Positions 23,166 to 31,773 of a stretch of 33,486 bases of DNA are shown here, piece by piece. Positions within the stretch are counted from its first letter, which is position 1, and every line of letters starts with the position of its first letter. The DNA is from PGYU01 sp964637845 (lineage in GTDB: Bacteria; Bacteroidota; Ignavibacteria; Kapaibacteriales; UBA2268): the NCBI GenBank assembly GCA_964637845.1, contig CAZWXI010000019.1, positions 1-33,486 of the forward strand, given 5' to 3'. Both the position numbers and the translations under genes were made by a program. Under the pieces are notes generated by a model that was not told the origin of the DNA, made no database searches, and was given only the letters and a program-made list of their open reading frames with translations.

Positions 23166-23228
23166 AAAGCTTTCTTGCACTCGGAATTTCATTAATTATT
23201 ATTTAACAATTTATTAAAGGATTTAAAA

Positions 23229-24149
23229 ATGACAAAAGATTTTTTAATGGTTAGAGATTTTACTACACAGGAAATCTTAGCTACCTTCGATATCGCATTA
23301 GATATGAAAAAGGACAGAAACAAATACTCTACAGTTTTACAAGGCGAGACTTTGGCAATGATTTTTGAAAAGCCCTCTCTCAGAACACGTACAACTTTCG
23401 ATGTAGGAATTCAGCAATTGGGCGGTTATTCCTTGTACTTGTCTCCCGCTGAAATTAATCTCGGGAAACGAGAATCAGTTTATGATGTGGCTAAAAATCT
23501 CGAACGGATGGTTCAGGGCATTATGATTCGTACATTTGGTCACGATATAGTGGAAAATATGGCTAAATGGGCTTCAATTCCGATTATCAACGGTTTGACA
23601 GATTATTCACATCCTTGCCAAGCTATGGCAGATTACTTAACTATCAAGGAATTCAAAGGTGAATTCAAAGGATTAAAACTAACATATATGGGTGACGGTA
23701 ACAATGTAGCTCATTCATTAATGGATGCCGGCGCTCGTCTCGGTGTGGATGTAACAATCGGATGTCCCAGAGGCTATGAACCCAATTTGATTGCCTACCA
23801 ACAAGCCGTTGAAGATGCAAAAGAAACAGGAGCAAAAATAACAGTTGAGCATGACCCAGCAAAGGCAGTAGCAAACGCCGACGTAGTTTATACAGACGTT
23901 TGGGCTTCGATGGGACAAGAAGCCGAAACTGAAAAACGCAAAGCTATATTTATGCCGTATCAAGTTAATGAAGATTTGATGGCTAAAGCTAAGTCCGATG
24001 CAATTTTCATGCACTGTCTACCTGCCCATAGGGGGTGGGAAGTGACTGATGGCGTTATTGACGCTCTAAATTCAGTTGTGTTCCCGGAAGCTGAAAACAG
24101 ACTTCACGCACAAAAAGCTATTATGTATCAACTCATGAAGCGTGATTAA
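23229..24149 (+). CDS. argF: ornithine carbamoyltransferase
   Basis: Makes citrulline from ornithine and carbamoyl phosphate (anabolic) or the reverse (catabolic). 306 residues. The carbamoyl-phosphate site EKPSLRTRTTFDVGIQQLGG has Leu where many have Thr in STRT. It also has MVQGIMIRTFGH, PIINGLTDYSHPCQAMADYL, and YTDVWASMGQE. The ornithine loop HCLPAHRG, with Cys, separates it from aspartate carbamoyltransferases and from N-acyl-ornithine types lacking this loop. It is the first of a four-gene cluster; the next ATG follows its stop after one base. No arginine deiminase gene is in the window. Confidence 0.93.
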   Translation: MTKDFLMVRDFTTQEILATFDIALDMKKDRNKYSTVLQGETLAMIFEKPSLRTRTTFDVGIQQLGGYSLYLSPAEINLGKRESVYDVAKNLERMVQGIMIRTFGHDIVENMAKWASIPIINGLTDYSHPCQAMADYLTIKEFKGEFKGLKLTYMGDGNNVAHSLMDAGARLGVDVTIGCPRGYEPNLIAYQQAVEDAKETGAKITVEHDPAKAVANADVVYTDVWASMGQEAETEKRKAIFMPYQVNEDLMAKAKSDAIFMHCLPAHRGWEVTDGVIDALNSVVFPEAENRLHAQKAIMYQLMKRD

Positions 24150-24150
24150 G

Positions 24151-25092
24151 ATGCAAAAAAAAGCTCTAATAGCTGTTGGAGGCAACTCATTGATAAGAGC
24201 CGGCGAGCGTGGTACTATCGAAGAACAATACCATAATGCGCATGAGACAGCCAAAAGCGTTGTTCAAATGATTAAAGCCGGCTGGCATGTTGTTATTACT
24301 CATGGAAACGGCCCGCAAGCAGGTGCCGCTCTTCTAAGGTCAGAACGTGCCGCAAGCGAGGTTTATACTCATACGCTCGATATGTGCGTAGCAACCACTC
24401 AAAGCGAAATAGGTTATATCATGCATAGAGCTCTTGAGTATGAATTACGCCAAAATGAACTTGAGCATATTGTGACCACAATTCCGACTATGGTAGCCGT
24501 TTCTCCCGACGACCCTGCTTTCAAAAATCCGACCAAACCGATAGGACCTTTTTACACAAAAGAAGTTGCTATGGATAAAAAGGATAATCTCGGTTGGGAT
24601 ATCGTCGAGGATGCCGCACGCGGCTACAGAAGGGTAGTAGCCTCGCCCGAACCTCGCGCAGTACTTCAGTTAGAAATTATTAATAAAACTATCGAACTCG
24701 GTGCTGTGGTAATCGCCTTAGGCGGTGGCGGTATTCCCGTCGTCAACAAGGGGAACGGAGTTATTATTGGCAGTGAAGCTGTTATTGATAAAGATCGCTC
24801 TTCATCATTATTGGCTAATAGTCTTAATGTTGATTTATTTATAATTTCAACAGATGCAGACCAAGTTTATATTGATTTCAAGAAGCCTACTCAAAGAGGA
24901 TTGCGTGAAGTTACAACTGACAAACTCATGGAATATCATGCGCAAGGTCAATTTCCTGCTGGAAGCATGGGACCGAAAGTTGAATCTGTTGTTAAGTTTG
25001 TGCGCAATGGTGGTCGCCATGCAATAATTACATCATATGAATATTTGACTGATGCATTGGAAGGCAATGCAGGTACACATGTTAAACACTAA
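24151..25092 (+). CDS. arcC: carbamate kinase
   Basis: Interconverts carbamoyl phosphate + ADP and carbamate + ATP. 313 residues of the amino-acid-kinase fold. It has KKALIAVGGNSLIRAGERGT, the THGNGPQAG loop, VIALGGGGIPVVNKGNGVI, DKDRSSSLLANSLNVDLFII, STDADQVYI, and the closing GSMGPKVES and GTHVKH motifs. ATG 24151 is taken over the GTG at 24142, which would overlap argF. Its place between the two transcarbamoylase genes suggests it makes or uses the carbamoyl phosphate they share. Confidence 0.95.
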   Translation: MQKKALIAVGGNSLIRAGERGTIEEQYHNAHETAKSVVQMIKAGWHVVITHGNGPQAGAALLRSERAASEVYTHTLDMCVATTQSEIGYIMHRALEYELRQNELEHIVTTIPTMVAVSPDDPAFKNPTKPIGPFYTKEVAMDKKDNLGWDIVEDAARGYRRVVASPEPRAVLQLEIINKTIELGAVVIALGGGGIPVVNKGNGVIIGSEAVIDKDRSSSLLANSLNVDLFIISTDADQVYIDFKKPTQRGLREVTTDKLMEYHAQGQFPAGSMGPKVESVVKFVRNGGRHAIITSYEYLTDALEGNAGTHVKH

Positions 25093-25120
25093 TTTGTCAA
25101 TTAATCGATAAAGCAATAAT

Positions 25121-26032
25121 ATGAAACTAAATCATGTAATCGAATCCCAACAGTTCACAGTTCCCAAAATTAAAGAGCTATTCGAAAGAACAGAACTGAT
25201 GAAAAAAATCGTAGCCCGGGGCGGTACTAAGGATTATGAGAATAAAATTATGGCAAATTTATTCTACAAACCATCTACCCGCACACGATTTTCATTTGCC
25301 TCAGCTATGTATCGCCTCGGTGGCAAAGTGTTGACCACTGAGCAAGCCTCTGAATTTTCATCCGAAATTGAAGGCGAAAAACTCGAAGATACAATACGCA
25401 TCATAGCTCACTATTCGGACGTTATAGTTCTTAGACATGTCGAAGAAGGTGGAGCCGCAAGAGCTGCTGCCATATCGACTGTACCGATTATCAATGCCGG
25501 CGATGGTTCGGGCGGTCAACATCCCACTCAGGCACTTCTAGATTTATACACAATTTACAGCGAATGCAAAACTCTCGATGGTTTATCCGTTGCCTTCATT
25601 GGTGCTTTAGATTCCGGAAGAACCGTTCGTTCTTTGGCTTATTTATTATCTAAATACGATAGGACAAAGCTTTATTTTATAGCTCCCGATGAAATGCAAA
25701 TCAAACAAGATATTCTCGAATATCTTGATAAACGCAATGTAAGTTATCAGTCAGCTAACACTACAAAAGGCATTGTCAACAAAGTTGATGTAGTTTATCA
25801 AACTCGTATCAATCAGGACAGATTGAAGTCCAAAAACATTGACTTATCTCTTTATAATATTGATAGTGATGTGCTGAAAGTCATGAAAAACAACGCTATC
25901 ATTATGCACCCGTTACCCCGCTCGGTTGAAATAAGTCCCGAAGTTGATACAGATCACCGTGCCAAATATTTCCGCCAGTCCGAGAACGGTATTTACGTTA
26001 GGATGGCTTTACTGACTATGTTATTTGATTAA
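25121..26032 (+). CDS. pyrB: aspartate carbamoyltransferase, with unusual substitutions
   Basis: First committed step of pyrimidine synthesis: carbamoyl phosphate + aspartate to carbamoyl aspartate. 303 residues. It has KPSTRTRFSFASAMYRLGG, VIVLRHVEEGGAARAA, INAGDGSGGQHPTQALLDLY, YQTRINQDRL, and MHPLPRSVEI; the LPR loop identifies it as an ATCase. In the 80s loop (SSEIEGEKLEDT) residue 84 is Glu where the E. coli enzyme has the active-site Lys84, and SGRT replaces the KYGRT containing Lys164. There are also extra Gly residues (EEGGAAR, GSGGQHP). It could be a divergent but active ATCase; no pyrI follows. Confidence 0.85.
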   Translation: MKLNHVIESQQFTVPKIKELFERTELMKKIVARGGTKDYENKIMANLFYKPSTRTRFSFASAMYRLGGKVLTTEQASEFSSEIEGEKLEDTIRIIAHYSDVIVLRHVEEGGAARAAAISTVPIINAGDGSGGQHPTQALLDLYTIYSECKTLDGLSVAFIGALDSGRTVRSLAYLLSKYDRTKLYFIAPDEMQIKQDILEYLDKRNVSYQSANTTKGIVNKVDVVYQTRINQDRLKSKNIDLSLYNIDSDVLKVMKNNAIIMHPLPRSVEISPEVDTDHRAKYFRQSENGIYVRMALLTMLFD

Positions 26033-26053
26033 TTAATTTTTTAGGAAAAAAAT

Positions 26054-27234
26054 ATGAAAACACAAGATTATATTAATATTGAAAATGAACTCGGTGCACA
26101 CAACTATCATCCGCTTGATGTAGTAATTAAAGAAGCAAAAGGTGTTTGGGTTACCGACGTCGAGGGCAAACGTTATCTTGATTGCCTTGCGGCTTATTCT
26201 GCTGTCAATCAAGGACATTGCCACCCGAAAATTTTGGAAACTTTCATTGAGCAAGCTCACAAAGTTACTCTGACAAGTCGCGCTTTTCGCAATGACAGGC
26301 TCCCTCTGTTATATCAAAAATTAAATGAGTTGACGGGCTATGAAATGTCTCTGCCAATGAACTCTGGTGCCGAAGCCGTTGAAACTGCAATTAAATTGGC
26401 TCGTCGCTGGGCTTATGATGTAAAAGGGGTTGAAACCAATAAAGCCGAAATCATCGTACAAGCACAATAGTAGGTTTTTCAGACGATCCAAGCTCAAACA
26501 AAGGCTTTGGCCCATACTGCACAGACGCTTTCCCGATGCACGAATATGGAAACGTCGAAGATTTAAAAAGTAAAATTACTCCGAATACAGCCGCAGTAAT
26601 GATCGAACCAATACAGGGAGAAGGTGGAGTTGTGATACCGCCTGACGGTTATCTTAAATCAACCGAACAAATTTGTCGCGAGAATAATATACTTTTTATT
26701 TGTGATGAAATTCAATCCGGGCTCGGCAGAAGCGGTAAGCTTTTTGCTCATCAATACGAAAACGTTCGCCCAGACATAGTAATTATTGGCAAGGCTCTAT
26801 CCGGTGGATTTTACCCCGTATCAGCAGTACTTGCCGATAAGCAAGTGATGCTCGTAATCCATCCGGGAGAGCATGGTTCTACATTTGGTGGTAATCCTCT
26901 TGGTGCCGCTGTCGCTGTTAAATCGCTTGAAATCATGCTCGAAGAAAACTTGATTGAACGCTCGAATGAACTTGGCAATTACTTCATGGAAAAACTTCGT
27001 GCAATTGATAGCCCGATGATTGAAGAAGTTCGAGGGCGCGGTTTATGGATTGGTTTCGTGCTCAAGTCCAAAGCTCGTCCATACTGCGAAATGCTCAAAG
27101 AAGAAGGGATTCTGTGCAAGGAAACACACGTTAATATCATCCGCTTTGCCCCGCCGCTCATCATTACCAAAGAGGAAATTGATTGGGCTGTCGAAAAAAT
27201 CGAAAAAGTAGTCAAGACATTAGATAACCAATAA
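26054..27234 (+). pseudogene. rocD: ornithine aminotransferase broken by a small deletion and frameshift
   Basis: Two frames together give a near-complete ornithine-oxoacid aminotransferase (ornithine to glutamate semialdehyde, PLP-dependent). The first (26054-26470) starts MKTQDYINIENELGAHNYHP and runs to MNSGAEAVETAIKLARRWAY and EIIV, then hits a stop. The second (open from about 26461) continues STIVGFSDDPSSNKGFGPYC and includes EPIQGEGGV, FICDEIQSGLGRSG, and the PLP lysine segment IGKALSGGFYPV. Between them about nine residues equivalent to the conserved NFHGR region are missing, with a net frame change. Either a real pseudogene or an assembly error. Last gene of the argF-arcC-pyrB cluster. 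Confidence 0.85.
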
Positions 27235-27244
27235 ACCTCAGATG

Positions 27245-27274
27245 CCTCCCGAGAGCTTGAGAGCTTTTGGGGGG
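27245..27274 (+). terminator. stem-loop after rocD
   Basis: CCTCCC pairs with GGGGGG, an internal GAG/TTT loop follows, then AGCT pairs with AGCT around a TGAG loop. It starts 11 bases past the rocD stop. The T-run is weak (TATTGATTTAT), so it may be a processing or stabilising hairpin instead. The rest of 27275-27411 is AT-rich with no gene seen. Confidence 0.45.
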
Positions 27275-27411
27275 TATTGATTTATATAAATGGGTATTCA
27301 ATACTACTAAAACAATTTTGCTAATAGGTATATTATAATATATATTCGCATTAAATACTCTTTTAATATTAGTAAATATTTAGTTCATCATTAATTAGTA
27401 TATTCCTCATT

Positions 27412-29196
27412 ATGCAGAAATATTCAGTAAACCAACACTTAATCGAGACAATTTTAGCTTGGGTAAATTCAGGAGAAATTGCAATTCCAGAAATTCAAAG
27501 ACCATTTGTTTGGGACAGTTCAAAAGTCCGTGACTTAATGGACAGCTTATACCAAGGATATCCCGTAGGATATGTGATTGCCTGGAGGAACCCAAACGTA
27601 AGACTGAAAGACGGAAGTTTAAGCGAAGGCAAAAAAGTATTGATTGACGGACAACAACGTGTTACAGCATTAACAGCCGCAATACTTGGACAATATGTAA
27701 TCAATAAGACATACCAAAGAGTAAAAATTAAAATTGCCTTCAACCCTCTTGAAGAAAGATTTGAAGTTCAAAACCCTGCAATACTAAAAGATAAAACTTG
27801 GCTTCACGATATATCTGAAGCAATCAATGGAGACCTTTTTGAAATCGCTGACAACTATTTTAAACTCAATCCTGACGTTGATAAGAAACACGTTCGGAAC
27901 GCATTTTCAAACCTCATAAACATTCCTAAAAAGCAGATTGGATTAATTGAACTATCACCTGACTTAGACATTGAAACCGTAACAGAAATCTTTATACGCA
28001 TCAACTCAAAAGGTGTTGTTCTTAGTCAGGCAGACTTTGCAATGAGTAAAATTGCAGCCGACACAGAAAACGGTGGTAACGAACTAAGAAAAGCAATTGA
28101 CTATTTCTGCCACCTTGCCATTGCCACCGACTTTTACAAGCATATAGTTGACAATGATAAAGAGTTTACAAAGACAGATTTTTTCAAAAAAATGCAATGG
28201 CTAAAAACTGAAAATGAAGACCTTTACGACCCCGACTATAATGATTTAATTCGTGTTGCTTTTACTTCGCAGTTCAACAGGGGAAGACTTTCTGACTTAG
28301 TAAGTTTACTATCAGGTAGAAATTTTGAAACCCGAACTTTTGAAGCCGAAATTGCTCAACAGTCATTTGCGACGTTAAAAAATGGCGTTATAAATTTTAT
28401 TAACGAGACCAACTTCAAAAAGTTTTTGATGATTGTAAAATCAGCCGGTTTCATTTCGCCAAAATTAATTCGTTCACAAAATGCTATAAACTTTGCCTAC
28501 ATAGTTTATCTGAAGCTTAAAGACCTTGGAGTTAATTCAGTTGACATTGAAAGTTATGTAAGACGTTGGTTAGTTTATTCAATTCTAACAGGACGATATT
28601 CAGGTTCTCCTGAGAGTGCCTTTGACTTTGACATAAAACAAATTTCACAAAAACCATTTGACGAATACTTGAAAGAGAAAGAAGAAGGAGAACTATCTGA
28701 AGCATTTTGGAACACTTCACTTCCACAAAGTTTGGACACGTCCGTTGCAAGCAGCCCATATTTTCACGTTTTCCTTGCCTCACAAGTAAAAGCAAATGAC
28801 AAAGGGTTTTTATCTAAAGATATTTTGGTAAGCGACTTGATTTCGCTTCGTGGAGACATTCACCATTTGTTTCCAAAAGACTACTTGAAAAAGAACGGAC
28901 TTGACCGAAGCAAATACAATCAAATTGCGAACTATGTTTATATGCAATCAGAGATTAACATTAAGGTTGGTAACAAGCCACCTAAAGACTACTTTGAGTT
29001 GCTTAAACAACAAATGATTGAAAACAATAGACAAGTAAGTGGTATTTCCACAGAGCAAGAACTTTTGGACAACTTGAAAATGAATTGCGTTCCGACTGAG
29101 GTCATGGGAATGACCATTAGTGACTACCAAGACTTTCTGATTTTGAGAAGGAAACATATTGCAAACAAAATGAAATACTATTATTTTAACTTGTGA
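27412..29196 (+). CDS. DUF262 / HNH-like protein (GmrSD-type restriction family)
   Basis: A protein of 594 residues. The N-terminal DUF262 (ParB/Srx-like, nucleotide-handling) signatures are IPEIQRPFVWDSSKVRDLMD (about 25-44), SLYQGYPVGYVIAW and VLIDGQQRVTALTAA (about 76-90). The middle is helical (FIRINSKGVVLSQADFAMSK is a DUF262-family motif). The C-terminal LRGDIHHLFPKDYLKKNG (about 480) and the nearby QIANYVYMQSEINIKVGNKP resemble the His-Asn nuclease part (DUF1524/HNH fold) of GmrSD-type proteins. Relatives cut modified phage DNA or act as single-gene defence proteins. It stands alone, without methylase, and interrupts otherwise housekeeping genes. Function here is inferred only. Confidence 0.8.
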   Translation: MQKYSVNQHLIETILAWVNSGEIAIPEIQRPFVWDSSKVRDLMDSLYQGYPVGYVIAWRNPNVRLKDGSLSEGKKVLIDGQQRVTALTAAILGQYVINKTYQRVKIKIAFNPLEERFEVQNPAILKDKTWLHDISEAINGDLFEIADNYFKLNPDVDKKHVRNAFSNLINIPKKQIGLIELSPDLDIETVTEIFIRINSKGVVLSQADFAMSKIAADTENGGNELRKAIDYFCHLAIATDFYKHIVDNDKEFTKTDFFKKMQWLKTENEDLYDPDYNDLIRVAFTSQFNRGRLSDLVSLLSGRNFETRTFEAEIAQQSFATLKNGVINFINETNFKKFLMIVKSAGFISPKLIRSQNAINFAYIVYLKLKDLGVNSVDIESYVRRWLVYSILTGRYSGSPESAFDFDIKQISQKPFDEYLKEKEEGELSEAFWNTSLPQSLDTSVASSPYFHVFLASQVKANDKGFLSKDILVSDLISLRGDIHHLFPKDYLKKNGLDRSKYNQIANYVYMQSEINIKVGNKPPKDYFELLKQQMIENNRQVSGISTEQELLDNLKMNCVPTEVMGMTISDYQDFLILRRKHIANKMKYYYFNL

Positions 29197-29294
29197 AATT
29201 TCCAATTTTTTTACTAATATCATTTGCTTCTGAATCAATAGTAACTTTTTTATCACCCTTTCAATTCCTTTACAGTTGAATGAAATTTAAGCAG

Positions 29295-29302
29295 TACATT
29301 TG
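29295..29302 (+). promoter_or_regulatory. -7 type promoter element before the lipocalin gene
   Basis: TACATTTG fits TAnnTTTG, 33 bases before the ATG at 29336. A -33 TTTG at 19 bases is not present. Confidence 0.4.
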
Positions 29303-29335
29303 TATTGATTAATTAAAACAATCAAGATTTAAAGA

Positions 29336-29845
29336 ATGAAATACATATATCCTTTGCTTATTTTGATGGCTCTCGGTTGTACTGGCCTTCCTGATGGAGT
29401 AGACCCCGTCAAAAATTTTGATTTGAATCGGTATATGGGTAAATGGTTCGAAATCGCAAGATTTGACCATTCATTTGAGCGAGGGCTTTCAAAAGTAACT
29501 GCCGAATATACTTTGTTGGACAACGGTGAAGTGAGTGTGTTGAACCGTGGTTTCTCCAAAAAAAAGAATGAATGGAAAGATGCAAATGGTATAGCTTATT
29601 TGGTTAGCAGTTCCGATGTAGGATATTTAAAGGTTTCTTTTTTCCGTCCCTTTTATGCTTCATATGTAATCATTGATATAGACTTGGAGAACTACAATTA
29701 CGCCTTAGTATGTGGTCCTAATCGCTCTTTTCTTTGGATATTGTCAAGAACGCCAGTTTTATCTCCATCAATCAAGGAAAAATTAATCAAAAAGGCTCGT
29801 GATTTAAATTTTAATACAGATAATTTTATTTGGCTTGAGCATTGA
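29336..29845 (+). CDS. lipocalin lipoprotein (Blc-like)
   Basis: A protein of 169 residues with a lipoprotein signal MKYIYPLLILMALGC (lipobox LALGC; mature Cys15). It then has the lipocalin signature FDLNRYMGKWFEIARFDHSF, the segment WKDANGIAYLVSSSDVGYLK, YVIIDIDLENYNYALVCGPN and RSFLWILSRTPVLS, all typical of bacterial lipocalins. These bind lysophospholipids or fatty acids at the outer membrane and help membrane repair under stress. Length is normal. The next gene (an outer-membrane protein) begins 36 bases after the stop. Confidence 0.92.
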   Translation: MKYIYPLLILMALGCTGLPDGVDPVKNFDLNRYMGKWFEIARFDHSFERGLSKVTAEYTLLDNGEVSVLNRGFSKKKNEWKDANGIAYLVSSSDVGYLKVSFFRPFYASYVIIDIDLENYNYALVCGPNRSFLWILSRTPVLSPSIKEKLIKKARDLNFNTDNFIWLEH

Positions 29846-29880
29846 TTCCATGTATATGTATGACAACAAAAAGTAAACAA

Positions 29881-30879
29881 ATGAAAATCATTTTAACTAC
29901 AATACACCTGTTTATACTATTAAATCTAGCAAAAACCTACCCTCAATGTCCTTGCAGTTCCGTTGGTTCACTGAGTAGCGGGACTAATCTGAACTATATT
30001 GAAAACATCGGCATCTTACCCGAGTATCTACTTGAAAACAATCTCAGATTTTCCCATACATATGCTTCTCAATATTATTATCATGATGAAAAGGTTGGCT
30101 TTGGAGACGAAGAAATAGTAAATTTTTCTTTGTTGAATTTCTACACAGCCTATGGATTAAGCCGTAATATTACGTTGGAAGCCGATGCAGGACATTTTTA
30201 CTACAAATCAAGAAACCTATGTGATACTGTGTCAAACAACAGCTTTACAAGTTTGAATTTATCTGCAAAGTATAAGCTTTTCAAAATGAAGGAAACAGGT
30301 ATTGATTTAACAATAGGACTTGGTGGGAAAATACCTTTGAGTGAAAAAAAAATCGAATCTTTGGGGTACAGTATGCCCGTAACGTCCGGCTATGGATTAC
30401 TTTTCAAAATGATAGCCGGAACTACTTTACTTAACGGTACTCTCAGATTGATTAACTTTACTACATACGATTTGAACAGCATAGACATTCGTGACTATAC
30501 TTTTGGCGATATTATATCAAACTCGACTTTTATTGGTTCAAGTTTTATTCAAAATACTTCAACTTTTATTGAAATAAGAAATATTTATCGAAGAAAAGAT
30601 AAGAACCAAGGTGCAGTGGTCGTTAATTCCGGCAATTATTACTTAATAACGTCATTACTTCAGAATTTTAAATTTGACACTTTGCATGTCGGAATTGCTT
30701 TCGATTTACCCGCTTATAGGTACGTTTCAGGCACACAACTCACTAATGATTTTTCTCTATCAATAAACTTCGGCAAATCATTCGACTTGCGTCCCTTCGA
30801 CCCAATTTATGAGGAATATCTTAAATACAAAGATGATTTCGAAAGTTACGATGATTTCAAGAAGCAATTCGGACTTTGA
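29881..30879 (+). CDS. putative outer-membrane beta-barrel protein
   Basis: A protein of 332 residues from the ATG at 29881, with a signal peptide (MKIILTTIHLFILLNLAKTY). The mature start QCPCSSVGSLSSG carries two Cys. Alternating aromatic/polar strands follow throughout (YASQYYYHDEK, YGLSRNITLEADAGHFYY, GIDLTIGLGGKIPLSEKK), fitting a monomeric outer-membrane barrel. Later parts include NFGKSFDLRPFDPIYEEYLK and an acidic tail. I do not recognise the family. It may share a transcript with the lipocalin gene. Confidence 0.65.
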   Translation: MKIILTTIHLFILLNLAKTYPQCPCSSVGSLSSGTNLNYIENIGILPEYLLENNLRFSHTYASQYYYHDEKVGFGDEEIVNFSLLNFYTAYGLSRNITLEADAGHFYYKSRNLCDTVSNNSFTSLNLSAKYKLFKMKETGIDLTIGLGGKIPLSEKKIESLGYSMPVTSGYGLLFKMIAGTTLLNGTLRLINFTTYDLNSIDIRDYTFGDIISNSTFIGSSFIQNTSTFIEIRNIYRRKDKNQGAVVVNSGNYYLITSLLQNFKFDTLHVGIAFDLPAYRYVSGTQLTNDFSLSINFGKSFDLRPFDPIYEEYLKYKDDFESYDDFKKQFGL

Positions 30880-30915
30880 GACTTAATTATTCATTCATAT
30901 TCAGTTCATTTTTCT

Positions 30916-30923
30916 TAATTTTG
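30916..30923 (+). promoter_or_regulatory. -7 type promoter element before lipB
   Basis: TAATTTTG fits TAnnTTTG, 31 bases before the lipB ATG. No clear -33 element is seen. Confidence 0.45.
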
Positions 30924-30954
30924 TATCTTTAATAATTAAGGAAAATGAAAAATT

Positions 30955-31581
30955 ATGATAAATATACAAGATTGGGGACTTATAGGATATAATGAAGCTT
31001 GGAACAAACAAAAAGTTCTTGTCGAGAGAATTCAAGCTGGCGAGCAATTGAGTACATTCGTTGTATGCCAGCATCCTACTGTAATTACTGCCGGTAGGGC
31101 TACCAAAAATGGCAATATAACAGCATCAGTTGACTTTCTAAAAAATCTCGGAGTTGATGTAATTCAAAACGACCGCGGTGGTGATGTAACGCTTCACAAT
31201 CCGGGACAACTCGTGGGATATCCGATTTTTGACTTAAAGCAGTATAAACAGGATTTGCATTGGTTTTTACGTGAAATTGAAGAATGCATTATTGAAACTA
31301 TCGCTTCATATGGTATTATTGGCGATAGGGTGGAAGGTCTCACAGGAGTATGGGTGGAAAAGAAAAGAAAAATATGCGCAATCGGCATGCATTGCTCGCG
31401 CTGGGTAACTTCTCACGGTTTTGCTCTTAATGTTAAAAATAATTTAAACGAGTTCTTTTATATAGTACCATGCGGTATTGCAGACAAAGAAGTGACTTCA
31501 ATTTCGAAGGAACTTGGCACGGAAGTTGACTTTGATGAAGTAAAAAATAAATGTATTATGGTATTTGAAAAGAGATTTTAA
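30955..31581 (+). CDS. lipB: octanoyltransferase
   Basis: Transfers octanoyl groups from octanoyl-ACP to the lipoyl domains of 2-oxoacid dehydrogenases and the glycine cleavage H protein, the first step of lipoate synthesis. 208 residues. It has FVVCQHPTVITAGRATKNGN, NDRGGDVTLHNPGQLVGYPI, KICAIGMHCSRWVTSHGFAL with Lys139, and YIVPCGI with catalytic Cys173; Lys-Cys is the family dyad. No lipA is adjacent. Its product would serve the Lpd and GcvT systems found elsewhere in the window. Confidence 0.95.
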   Translation: MINIQDWGLIGYNEAWNKQKVLVERIQAGEQLSTFVVCQHPTVITAGRATKNGNITASVDFLKNLGVDVIQNDRGGDVTLHNPGQLVGYPIFDLKQYKQDLHWFLREIEECIIETIASYGIIGDRVEGLTGVWVEKKRKICAIGMHCSRWVTSHGFALNVKNNLNEFFYIVPCGIADKEVTSISKELGTEVDFDEVKNKCIMVFEKRF

Positions 31582-31605
31582 AATTTTTTTGTTTGAAAAA
31601 AAATA

Positions 31606-31636
31606 TTTGGAAAATGAAAAAATTTTGTTACTTTTG
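31606..31636 (+). promoter_or_regulatory. promoter of tRNA-Gly (Bacteroidota type)
   Basis: TTTG (31606-31609), exactly 19 bases, then TACTTTTG (31629-31636). This is the full -33/-7 consensus TTTG-N19-TAnnTTTG. The tRNA begins 30 bases later. Confidence 0.75.
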
Positions 31637-31665
31637 AGTCCGCTCGAAATTGAACGGGCGAATGT

Positions 31666-31738
31666 GCGAAAGTAGCTCAGTTGGTAGAGCACAACCTTGC
31701 CAAGGTTGGGGTCGCGAGTTCGAGTCTCGTCTTTCGCT
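31666..31738 (+). tRNA. tRNA-Gly (anticodon GCC)
   Basis: 73 bases fold as a full cloverleaf. Acceptor GCGAAAG/CTTTCGC; D arm GCTC-AGTTGGTA-GAGC; anticodon stem CAACC/GGTTG with loop TTGCCAA (GCC); 5-base variable loop; T arm GCGAG-TTCGAGT-CTCGT. The discriminator is T, as usual for bacterial glycine tRNAs. The 3' CCA is not encoded and must be added. Confidence 0.97.
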
Positions 31739-31739
31739 C

Positions 31740-31755
31740 GACAGCGCAAGCTGTC
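31740..31755 (+). other. GNRA-loop hairpin directly after tRNA-Gly
   Basis: GACAGC, loop GCAA, GCTGTC: a perfect 6-bp stem with a stable GNRA tetraloop, one base after the tRNA. Possibly a 3' trailer structure guiding processing. Confidence 0.5.
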
Positions 31756-31773
31756 ACTTCCTCTTTATGCTGC

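Noticed and set aside
23080..23170. Known riboswitch or T-box in the argF leader
   Set aside because: No conserved riboswitch core or T-box motif could be recognised; only short hairpins are seen.
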